From: Tomocerus qinae
Lineage: Eukaryota; Arthropoda; Collembola; Entomobryomorpha; Tomoceridae
NCBI GenBank assembly: GCA_020055645.1
Contig: CM034550.1
Location: forward strand, 20,492,880 to 20,556,879
Direction of reading: 5' to 3'
DNA: 64,000 bases
Position numbers and translations under genes: made by a program. Below are positions 24,301-35,100 of this stretch, piece by piece; within the stretch, counting starts at the first letter, position 1, and every line of letters begins with the position of its first letter. The notes below the pieces were generated by a model, which saw only the letters and a list, made by a program, of their open reading frames with translations, searched no databases and was not told the DNA's origin.

Positions 24301-27300
24301 ACAGTCAACGTCATTTTGATGGGTACGATTGATCTCTGTAGTCAGAACAGTCAACGTCATTTGATGGGTACGATTGATCTCTGTAGTGAGAACGGCCAAC
24401 GTCATTTTGATGGTACATTTGATCTCTGCAGTCCAGAACAGTCAACGTCATTTTGATGGGTACGATTGATCTCTGTAGTCAGAACAGTCAACGTCATTTT
24501 TATGGGTCGATTGATCTCTGTAGTCAGAACAGTCAACGTCATTTTGATGGGTCGATTGATCTCTGTAGTCCAGACAGTCAACGTCATTTTGATGGGTCCT
24601 ATTGATCTCTGTAGTCAGAACAGTCAACGTCATTTTGATGGGTCCTATTGATCTCTGTAGTCAGAACAGTCAACGTCATTTTGATGGGTCCTGATCACCT
24701 CTGTAGTCAAGACAGTCAACGTCATTTTGATGGGTACGATTGATCTCTGCAGTCAAGACAGTCAGCGTCATTTTGATGGGTACGATTGATCTCTGTAGTC
24801 AGAACAGTCAACGTCATTTGATGGGTACGATTGATCTCTGTAGTCAGAACAGTCAACGTCATTTTGATGGGTACGATTGATCTCTGTAGTGTAGCCAACG
24901 TCATTTTGATGGGTACATTTGATCTCTGCAGTCAGAACAGTCAACGTCATTTTGATGGGTCCGTTTGATCTCTGTAGTCAGAACAGTCAACGTCATTTTG
25001 ATGGGTCCGATTGATCTCTGTAGTCAGAACAGTCAACGTCATTTTGATGGGTACGATTGATCTCTGTAGTCAGAACAGTCAACGTCATTTTGATGGGTAC
25101 GATTGATCTCTGTAGTCAGAACAGTCAACGTCATTTTGATGGGTACGATTGATCTCTGTAGTGAGAACAGCCAACGTCATTTTGATGGGTACATTTGATC
25201 TCTGCAGTCAGAACAGTCAACGTCATTTTGATGGGTCCGTTTGATCTCTGTAGTCCAGAACAGTCAACGTCATTTTGATGGGTCGATTGATCTCTGTAGT
25301 CAGAACAGTCATCATTTTGATGGGTCCGTTTGATTTCTGTAGTCAGAACAGTCAACGTCATTTTGATGCGTCCTATTGATCTCTGTAGTCAGAACAGTCA
25401 ACGTCATTTTGATGGGTCCGATTGATCTCTGTAGTCAGAACAGTCAACGTCATTTTGATGGGTACGATTGATCTCTGCAGTCAGAACAGTCAACGTCATT
25501 TTTGATGGGTCGATTGTTCTCTGTAGTCAGAACCAGTCAACGTCATTTTGATGGGTACGATTGATCTCTGTAGTGAGAACGGTCAACGTCATTTTGATGG
25601 GGTACGTTTGATCTCTGTAGTCAGAACGATCAGCGTCATTTTGATGGGTCGATTGATCTCTGTAGTCAGAACAGTCAACGTCATTTTGATGGGTACGATT
25701 GATCTCTGTAGTCAGAACAGTCAACGTCATTTGATGGGTCCGATTGATCTCTGTAGTCAGAACAGTCAACGTCATTTTGATGCGTCCTATTGATCTCTGT
25801 AGTCAGAACAGTCAACGTCATTTTGATGGGTCGATTGATCTCTGTGATCAAGAACAGTCAACGTCGTTTGATGGGTCGTTGATCTCTGTAGTCAGAACAG
25901 TCAACGTCATTTGATGGGTCCGATTGATCTCTGTAGTCAGAACAGTCAACGTCATTTTGATGGGTCGATTGATCTCTGTAGTCAGAACAGTCAACGTCAT
26001 TTTGATGGGTCGATTGATCTCTGCAGTCAGAACAGTCAACGTCATTTTGATGGGTCGATTGATCTCTGTAGTCAGAACGGTCGCGTCATTTTGATGAATT
26101 CCTAATGATCTCTGTAGTCAGAACAGTCAACGTCATTTTGATGGGGTCCTATTGATCTCTTCTGAGTCAGAACAGTCAACGTCATTTGATGGGTCTATTG
26201 ATCTCTTATGGTGGAACAGTCAACGTCATTTTGATGGGTCGGTTGATCTCTGTAGTCAGAACAGTCAACGTCATTTTGATGGGTCGATTGATCTCTGTAG
26301 TCAGAACGGTCAACGTCATTTTGATGGGTCCGATTGATCTCTGTAGTCAGAACGGTCAACGTCATTTGATGGGTCCGTTTGATCTCTGCAGTCAGAACAG
26401 TCAACGTCATTTTGATGGGTACGATTGATCTCTGTAGCCAGAACAGTCAACGTCATTTTGATGGGGTCGGGTGATCTCTGTAGTCAAGAACAGTCAACGT
26501 CATTTTGATGGGTACGATTGATCTCTGTAGCCAGAACAGTCAACGTCATTTGATGGTCCGTTGATCTCTGTAGTCAGAACAGTCAACGTCATTTTGATGG
26601 GTCTATTGATCTCTGTGATCAGAACAGTCAACGTCATTTTGATGGGTCCGATTGATCTCTGTAGTCAGAACAGTCAACGTCATTTTGATGGGTCCGATTG
26701 ATCTCTGTAGTCAGAACAGTCAACGTCATTTTGATGGGTACGATTGATCTCTGTAGTCAGAACAGTCAACGTCATTTTGATGGGTCCGATTGATCTCTGT
26801 AGTCAGAACAGTCAACGTCATTTTGATGGGTCCGATTGATCTCTGTAGTCAGAACAGTCTCATTTTGTAGGGTCAGAACAGTCAACGTCATTTTGACGTC
26901 GTCCTATTGATCTCTGTAGTCAGAACAGTCAACGTCATTTTGATGGGTACGATTGATCTCTGTAGTCAGAACAGTCAACGTCATTTTGATGGGTACGATT
27001 GATCTCTGTAGTCAGAACAGTCAACGTCATTTTGATGGGTACGATTGATCTCTGTAGTCAGAACAGTCAACGTCATTTTGATGGGTCCGATTGATCTCTG
27101 TAGTCAGAACAGTCAACGTCATTTTGATGGGTACATTTGATCTCTGTAGTCAGAACAGTCAACGTCATTTTGATGGGTCCGTTTGATCTCTGTAGTCAGA
27201 ACAGTCAACGTCATTTTGATGGGTACGATTGATCTCTGTAGTCAGAACAGTCAACGTCATTTTGATGGGTCCGATTGATCTCTGTAGTCAGAACAGTCAA

Positions 27301-27342
27301 CGTCATTTTGATGGGTCCAATTGATCTCTGTAGTCAGAACAG
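12307..27342. repeat. 46-bp satellite array, about 327 units (15 kb)
   Basis: Head-to-tail copies of a 46-bp unit: tcattttgatgggt, a variable four-base window (ccga, acga, ccta, acat, ccgt, ccgg or ccaa), ttgatctctgtagtcagaac, then agtcaacg. From 12307 to 23071 the unit start falls exactly every 46 bp (234 periods). Variation is mainly in the four-base window plus a few marker substitutions (tgcag, gccag, gtgag, agcc). From about 23100 onwards one-base insertions and deletions become frequent. The unit length is not a multiple of three, so open frames in the array are accidental. Each unit carries acgtcat, a CRE-type half site, and three GTCA words. Higher-order blocks of 57-66 units are visible. 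Confidence 0.97.
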
Positions 27343-27551
27343 ACATCTGCCAAATTGGGGCATTGGTTTAACCTGAATCAACAGTCTTCCGCACCTGCCC
27401 AAATTGATCTTTGTAGGGTTCAGAACAGTCTTCTAGCTGATGTGTTGATCTCCTTACAGTCAACGTCATTTTAATGCAACGTCTTGATGGGTACGTTTGA
27501 TCTCTGTTAGTCAGAACAGTCTAAGCTCCCTTTTGATGCTGCACCACTGCA
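27343..27551. repeat. Patchwork junction mixing satellite and flanking sequence
   Basis: The first 64 nt (27343-27406) are identical to 27727-27790. The rest alternates between pieces of the following flank (tcttctagc, tctaagctccc, gctgcaccactgca) and pieces of the satellite (cagaacag, agtcaacgtcatttt, gatgggtacgtttgatctct). This looks like an assembly consensus blending two sequences, or a patchwork gene-conversion junction. It should not be read as ordinary unique sequence. Confidence 0.8.
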
Positions 27552-27792
27552 ATCTAAATAAGCTAGATTCTTTTGTGTCAATTTTTTCACATTGTTGTGA
27601 CGGCTAGGGCTTATGGACCGGCTCGTATATTTCTATATTGGTTTGCGAAAGATGTGCACACGTTTTCATTCACTCAGGCGAGCTTCTGTTATGAATTGCG
27701 GTTGAGTTATTACTATATTACTACAGACATCTGCCAAATTGGGGCATTGGTTTAACCTGAATCAACAGTCTTCCGCACCTGCCCAAATTGTC
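27552..27792. other. Unique spacer right of the satellite
   Basis: No gene is supported. Its last part (27727-27790) is the clean copy of the 64 nt found at the satellite junction. Confidence 0.45.
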
Positions 27793-28012
27793 TTTTGTAG
27801 GGTTATAAGTCTTCTAGCGGATGTGTTACTCCCTACGCAACTTTTAATGCAACTCTTAGTACTTCTTGTTAGTTCTAAGCTCCCTAGATGCTGCACCACT
27901 GCACTGAAAATTGATTCTTTACATTCACATCTACTTCAGTGCAGCATCTTTCAGGCACAGTAAGTTGCGTAGGGAGTACCACATCCGCTAGATGATTTAT
28001 AACCCTACAAAG
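27793..28012. repeat. Fold-back inverted repeat, ~50-bp arms
   Basis: The left arm at about 27793-27845 (gtagggttataagt, tctagcggatgtg, actccctacgcaac) is the reverse complement, with few mismatches, of 27961-28012. Inside the loop a second pair, agatgctgca (about 27886) and tgcagcatct (about 27940), is also complementary. The whole could form a long hairpin. Small non-autonomous DNA transposons (MITEs) have this shape; target-site duplications were not identified. Confidence 0.7.
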
Positions 28013-28545
28013 GTTTATTGTGTTATGGTGGGACAAAATTTATTAAGATTTGTGGTTATGAAAAAGATAAACAGTTAAGGAAAGCATTGGTTTTAATTAG
28101 TTTTTATTTTATAGAAATTTCGTATAACATAGCATTAGCACATGTTTGAAACAAATGGGCTTCCAAGGAAGATTCTTAGCCGGTCTGTAACAACAAAATG
28201 AACAATTTATCTCAGGTCAGCATTTGATAGGAATCTTTTATTGTTTTATGCCAAATTCAACATTAGGACGCTCATGTAAATGAAAAAACTGGTTTTGACA
28301 TCAAAGATTTAGCTATTACATTAAAGAATGATAAGAGTAACATGCATACAGAGTAAGTAAATGCAAGTGTTTACAAATTACGGTTACAATGTTTTTGCTC
28401 AATTAAAAGTTACTAAGTCTACTATGAGCGATAAAACTCTAAATGTCATAAATTTAGTTCATGTAAATCACAACAGCACAGAAAATACAAAAGGGGTACA
28501 GAAAACATTCGCTTAATGAAAACTATACTTACGAAACCAACATAA
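28013..28545. other. AT-rich spacer downstream of the FABP gene
   Basis: No gene seen. It lies past the 3' end of the minus-strand fatty-acid-binding protein gene and before the fold-back repeat. Confidence 0.5.
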
Positions 28546-28551
28546 TTTATT
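28546..28551 (-). promoter_or_regulatory. Candidate polyadenylation signal of the FABP gene
   Basis: AATAAA on the minus strand, about 19 nt beyond the stop codon. Position and sequence fit a cleavage and polyadenylation signal with a very short 3' untranslated region. Confidence 0.5.
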
Positions 28552-28569
28552 ATTATTGCCTAGTCTAGT

Positions 28570-29132
28570 TTATAATTGATAACTACTGTCACTCACTTTC
28601 TTGTACTTTCTCACAGCAGTGACACCGCCAGAGGTGAAAGTCGAAGTCATATCCGAACCATTGAATTCTCGGATTGTTGTGGCTTCCAAATTGTCAAACT
28701 TTTGCTTATGGATCAGCTTGTTACCTTCTACTGTGATAACAGACTGCAAGAATAACATTGATTATTTGGTTAATTAGTGTTCTCAAATATTTAGGATTAA
28801 ATACATGTTTGCCAGTCTTACCTTTACAGTTCGCCCATCAGCAGTCTCTTCGTCGAATTCTTCTCCGGGAGTGAACGTTATTTCGAAAGTCTTAAAGGTA
28901 GTAGAAGTTTTCTGAGTCCATTTTCCTCCGTTTAGGGAATAAGTCATCACAGGCTTTGCCTTGGCTGCCAGATTCCTTTGCACCATTCCAACTCCTACAA
29001 AACATCAATCTGAATTAAGGATTCTTACGATTTTTTAAAATGTGAGTAAAGAATATTGATTTTACCAACAGCCTTCAAGTAATCTTCATATTTGTCGGTG
29101 GACACCATTTCATAAGTCCCTACGAAAGCCAT
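28570..29132 (-). CDS. Intracellular fatty-acid-binding protein (FABP/CRABP family), complete
   Basis: This gene encodes a cytosolic ten-stranded beta-barrel carrier of fatty acids or related lipids. It has three exons on the minus strand: 29132-29066, 28994-28822 and 28743-28570, with introns starting gtaaaa and gtaaga. Phases join exactly and give 137 residues, the usual family length. The N-terminus (FVGTYEMVSTDKYEDYLKAV) has the family signature, followed by GVGMVQRN and AKAKP of the helix-turn-helix lid. The C-terminus holds R-K-Y in VRKYKKV, matching the Arg-x-Tyr pair that binds the carboxylate. Intron 1 in the LKAvG|VG codon and the 173-nt second exon match the classical FABP gene layout, while the third classical intron is absent. 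No signal peptide is seen, as expected. Nothing suggests a broken copy. The exact ligand cannot be told. Confidence 0.93.
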
Positions 29133-31860
29133 TTTGGAGGAGTTAGCAAATTCGACGAAATATTGTCCAAATGAAAATAGTTTAGCGACTGTATTCGACA
29201 GAGGTTATCAGGAAAGTGATTTTCAATATTGATTTTCATTTTAATGAAAGAATTCAAGTGCATGACGAATGTACCAATATCTGTGTATGCAGAATCTGCA
29301 GGAAATCATTATCAGCTTTTCTAGGTTTGCACTTCGGTCTGTCAATAACAATCGTCCGTAGTCCGTGGGGTTCAGTATTAACACGATACACTTGCATAAT
29401 TTGCTTATTGTAGGCTATGTAAACCTGGTAATCACTAAAATTACTTGTCTGGATATAGCATAGCGAAAATCACTTTCAGATAAGAAAAGTCAATTAGAAA
29501 AACATTGCCATAAAACATCACACCCATATTATGGCCACACGAATGGAAACGGGTGTTATTCTATACAATTAGTAATTGAATGTCATATTCATGTGAATCC
29601 CAGTCACCAAACCATACAGACTAGACATTTTAAAACTGCAAGAGGAATCTTATCTTGGTTGCTGACCCAGAATTATGTGTAAATACTCAAGGATATACCT
29701 TCGTTCACCAGAAATCCACTTGTGTTTTGTATTCAAATACAGCTCAAAACATAGTTTTTCATGTTCACGTTAATTAGTTGTGATGCCTCCGTATTATCTG
29801 TTGTAGTATTACATCGGCAGCTTATCGGCAGCTGTTTATAACTATTCGAACAGAGTATATGCTGATATAATGTATAACACAAGCACATAATATGTTATTA
29901 TATTAAAAGTATTTCGTTGACTTTTCTCGAACATTTGCATTAGTATCCAAATATAATTTCCGCCTAGGTTTGGTCCAAAGTATACAAAGTACATATCCAA
30001 TGTTATTGATACTTGCAAAAGTTACTTCCACATAAGGCTCTGTATAGGTTCGCTAATTGCTCTGTATTTGTATATTTTTCTATTTCATCATGTCCATATC
30101 ATTGATGTGATCATCTACTGTCAATTCCTATCCTATCTAATCTCCCTAACGTACGACTATTCTAAATATAAGTAAATACAGCGATTGTATTTGTTTAATG
30201 TGCCAAAGTGCAAATACATTTCGGTAAAGAACCAAAGCAAAGTACATAATAATAAGGTACTTTCACAATTTTGTACGCAGTACTATTCCTTATTAAGGTA
30301 GTGCCTCATTTCTGTTATACTTACTGGCATCCTTAGAATTATCGCGTACTTACGTCCTATCGATACCACACAGTTTGTAAAACTGTGTCACACACACACA
30401 GTTCTACCTACAGTAAGCATTGGACTCTATAGATTCTTATAGTTAGTTACTTCATCATAATTGTTTATTTTCCTCTGCTCAGATATTGCATAAGTGGAAG
30501 TGTAAATAAATGGTACAGATAAAGACGCTGTGCTATATGAGTCTGTCGATGTTCCAACATTTATAGAGTAGGAGATGGAAGTGGAGAATTGCACATTAGT
30601 ATGGTACTCCTATGTAAAATGCAGGACAAAGAGAATATTTTATGATTTTCCTTTCTATATGTTCACCCCACGGAGAGAGAGATGAATGGAGTGAATGAAA
30701 TCTCCATATTTTATTTTGACTCCTGCTCTTGTGCCCTAACTGTACATTTGCAATGAAATATCATTCTGAACTCCTGTACTACATTTAATGTACAAACATT
30801 AGCCTCAATCATTTGCAAAGTCCATCAAGCGTAAGTACGGTAAGGGGAGACAAGACATGAATTAATAACGGATAAGTTTAAGCTGACCCGTATATAAGAT
30901 ATACGCACTTTGGATGCCTACGGAGTTAACATGTCATTTGTGAGATGATGATAAGTAATAAATTGTAATGTAACGTTAAGTAACGAACGTTATGTGAAAG
31001 TGCCTCATGAAATTGAAAATCGAATTGTAATTGATAACTTATACTACGCAACTTATCTCTCTATATCTAATAGCATTTTGATGTATGTGTCAAATGAACG
31101 AGTGCTTAGCGTATGAGAAGATGAATGAATATAGGTAAAGGTACTCATCTCTCGAAAGGTCTAAATGAATTGTATTCATCTTTAGGAGCTGACGAGTAGA
31201 ATAGCCGAGTGACAGAGTGGAGGGGAGAACGTCTGCTAAACTCATGAGAAGAAACACGAAATTAAAAATAGCAAAGTCATATCACCAGATACATCATTCC
31301 TATTGATCATCGTCTATTTTGTTGTGAATGGCTAAGTAGGTACTATGCCAAGGCAAATCAAGTCAGGCGAGGCATACCAAAATAGAAATTAATTCAGACC
31401 CAACAGAAGATTCTCAGACGTCATCCTCTCCTTATCTGTGTCATGTCAATTTGAAGTGTGCACTTATACCGTTTACCAATATCTACTGTATACATTCCCA
31501 ACAGAATCTACAGATTGGCACTGGTCACATAACATAATAATTTTCAGTCATATTGTTACTGATTTTTTCTTGCGTGGACAACTTGCTCCTAATTCAATTT
31601 TATTCAAAATTTCAAGTTTTTTACATTTTACGTCTGGACAGGCAATTCAGAGAGTTTCTCAATGATATACAATAGATGTAGGATTATTGGTTTTAATTTA
31701 CAGGTGACTTAAATTGCAAATTAAGGTTCAGGTATTTTCAAAATACGGGGAAATTCATTAAAAAAGGTCAAGTAAAGGTTACGGGGAAGTATCTATGGCT
31801 ACGTTTTAAAAGTACATAGAGGCATAGAAATTTACTCTATGACAATACTGAAAAATACTT
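29133..31860. other. Non-coding stretch upstream of the FABP gene
   Basis: No coding exon could be supported on either strand; open frames are short and lack motifs. The first few hundred bases probably contain the FABP promoter and 5' untranslated region. A short CA run lies near 30390. The rest may be intergenic or an upstream intron of the bitesize-type gene. Confidence 0.4.
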
Positions 31861-32155
31861 TTTTGGAAAACTTGTAACTCCTCCTAGAATACTGCTCGTA
31901 GAAAGACAAGATTGGACTCTAAAATTCCAGAAAAGGTTGTTTTAACCAAGTACGTTGGAAAATTTTAAAATTTTACCTATGGTTGCGAGATATTGCCTCT
32001 TTTTCCACAAAAACATTAATATCTCAAAATCGGAAGTAAAAATGTTGAATATTCCAACGTACTTGGTTAACACAACCTTTTCTGGAATTTTAGAGTCCAA
32101 ACTTGTCTTTCTACGAGCAGTATTCTCGGAGGAGTTACAAGTTTCCAAAAAAAAG
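31861..32155. repeat. Inverted repeat with ~100-bp arms (MITE-like)
   Basis: The left arm 31861-31960 (runs such as tactgctcgtagaaagacaa and accaagtacgttggaa) is the near-exact reverse complement of 32055-32155 (ttccaacgtacttggt, ttgtctttctacgagcagta). The arms flank a ~90 bp AT-rich loop. Overlapping open frames on both strands are by-products of the palindrome. The structure fits a fold-back or MITE-type DNA element. A weak direct similarity between about 31690-31725 and 32405-32440 may mark a larger element. Confidence 0.85.
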
Positions 32156-35100
32156 TTTAGAGCTATTTTGATAGTCGAGTTCAAGTCACGTGACTTGGTA
32201 ACCGGGAATCTTAACTATTTGAAGTAGAATCTACAGAGTACATTAACAATTTTCAATCTGTTGAATTTTCACAGATTTTTGGTTGTTCGCAAATTAAAGC
32301 TTATATTAAAATTTTGCTTTTACCTATGGACAAGTAAAACATATTTGGGGAGTAAATTATTTCTGGAATAATTGAATAACAGATCCATGGCTTTTTTTAT
32401 AGCTGGCTGTTGTTAATTTGTAGGTTACTTTAATTGCAAGTTAACTCTAGTAAATCTGTATGTCACAGAAAATTAGCAAGATTTTTGCCACTGCAAAGAT
32501 AGCAATTAGTGGAGGAAGGCAAACAAATGTAATGTTGGTTAATGATGGTCAAGTTATTTCAATGTTACCAATTGTTTACATTGTGCAGTCTAAATGTGCA
32601 TGTAGGTTAGGTAATGAGCATCAAAAGTATTTGTACAGTACAGTTTAATGTTCATATAATTCCTTAGTAGCAGTACAATGTCAATCTGGCCACAAATCTT
32701 GTGGTAACTACCCTTAGACTATTATACAAAGGGAAACTAGCTAACCTGAAGCAATTGAGAATGAATAGGACATGAAATTACACACCTAGAGCCTAGAGTC
32801 AAACAATATCTTTTGCTGTCAATTCCTTACCAAATATTTAGTTTGTACGTAGGCTGTGCATATCATAGATTGAGCCAAGATCTCTTCCTTCTTCCTAGTC
32901 AGTCTTTCTATACAACATAATAAACTGATCAAGTCAATCCATGAAATGAATTCCATACATTACATACCTACTTACTTCAGATACTAATAGGACAGGACAA
33001 GATAACGAATTTTCCTAAAGTGAATTACGGTGCACGTTATTAATGTAAGTCTGCTACACAAGTAATAAATAAGTCAAAGCTACAGTCAAAACCCCTTCAT
33101 CATCTCAGGCAGGAGTAACTGCAAATAAACCAATCCAAATCAATCCACCTACGCACAAGTTCTATTTAGTAAATTAAACATCAATAATTCTATATTGTTC
33201 TATCCCGTGCTATCCCAGCTACTCCCATTTCTTTGTTGCCAGTATTTTATTACATATTGACAAGCATATTATACTCTAATTTAAAAAATACCCATAAGTA
33301 CATATAAACAAGTCTACATTAGTAAGTCGTTAAGTAAGCAAACATTAAACGTTAGTGGTATTTAATACTTCTCAAGATATTCCTTTGACCATATTAAGTG
33401 CATGTTATGTTCTCCTTGAGACTTTTATCTATGCATTCTATTTACAGTAGTCTCCACAGTCTCCAGGCACCACATCATCGCCATCCTTGTTATCACACAA
33501 CTATTTATTCGCATACCTTTTGCCATTAGCCACTCTAGTAACTATGTATCATCCCTTATCGCGCAATTATCACAGATAAGTAAATAGCTATGTCATACCC
33601 AGCAGAAGACAACTTCTGACAATCTCTACATTCATCATATCAATATAAGACGACTCTGTTCAACTACCAAATACAGAAGATTCCTATCATTTTTCTCAAT
33701 CTTTGCAACTTTTTGTTTAAATTCCTTTTTGGCTCAACCTACAAAAAATCAACCTCACTAGAGCTTTTTGCTAATTTATCTTTTATTAAAAAGCTCCCCT
33801 AGGTATTTTATGAACACAAAGCTTTTCCTTCGACTATTATGCAAAACTAATATTCAAATGACCCAAGTATATCGTTTTTTGAATTAAATATGTAATACAG
33901 TAATACCTACCAATTAATTTCTGATAAACCGAGTTTATACAATTCTTACACAAATCAGGTCCGGACTTCGCATATTCCATATTTCTCTATTTTTAAAAGT
34001 CATACTGTAAATAAAAGGCATGAGTTTAGAAGTGAATCTTGTCCAAATCATAACCGAATATTTTCCGTTAAGTGTAAAAACACGTGTGAGGTCAATCTCC
34101 CATCGAAAATCGAGTGAGTTTTATGTGTTCGTTTTTGTAGAGATGAATCAGATATTATTTACAACAATAGTAGGTGCATAGTGTAATAATTGCGTGAACA
34201 AAGTATCAAATCTGTTATGGAAGTAAGATAGGAGTTGAAGTTCTTTTTAAACAATAGGAAATAGATTGAAAACATTAGTAGGAATAAGAATGCACTTTGT
34301 TTTTAACGGGTTGGCACTTCATTTGATTGTAATTGTTTGTATTTTGCATCTCTCTTTTCTAGCTCGGTTAGGCTGAATGAATGTTCTGACTTCTCCTCGC
34401 TACAATTAAATTCAATTGAATAGGGCATTGAAGATAAATCTAATGACTCCATTTTCTGATTGCAATTTATGACAACAAAAAGATTCCGACACGAAAGATA
34501 ATGGACAGGAGGAAAGAAGAAATAACGTTTTGCATTGTAACAATGAGTAAACTGAATGTAATGTACTTGAGTAGAAGTGTAACTCAGAGCAAAGTCAAAT
34601 AACATCACACGCTCTCGTCTCGTCAGGGCTGGAAGATTGGATTTGAGTCGAGTGGTCTCTCCTCTCAACTCACGCCTTCATTTTCACATTAGCATTATGA
34701 GATAAAAACAATTAGACAACTCTACTTACTCTTTCCTTATTAAACTCTTTTCCATTTAGCTCTATCCACTTTTATTGCACTACAACAGACACAGCCACTA
34801 AATATTTACTCACTTAGCCTCAGAACGAATTTATACGACAAACGATTCGTATAATAAGTCATTTATATAGCACATCTACACTCCTCCATATGCATTTAAT
34901 TACTTTTCGTCGTATCCCTTCAATACTCTGACAATGCAAAAATCTTAAGCATTTACTAGAAGACAGTCTCTCGCTTATTATTATGCATTACATCACATTG
35001 CATATCAACATCAACCTCTAATTCCTTTTTAACAATGAGAAAATGAGAATTCTCTCCATTCAACTTGAAAATGAGTCTTGGCCTGCTGGCATGAGTTTCG

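Noticed and set aside
23256..26428. Several 60-82 codon open frames on both strands inside the satellite
   Set aside because: They read through the 46-bp unit (not a multiple of three) and exist only where indels change frame; the repeated peptide words are satellite translation.
12307..27342. CRISPR-like array of constant repeats and short variable parts
   Set aside because: The variable window is only four bases drawn from few states, there are no spacers, and the context is a eukaryotic gene region.
31942..32227. Overlapping 80-90 codon open frames on opposite strands
   Set aside because: They coincide with the inverted-repeat arms and loop and have no protein motif.
34303..34668. 121-codon minus-strand open frame
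   Set aside because: No recognisable domain, no supporting splice context, and composition like the surrounding non-coding DNA. Kept as unproven.
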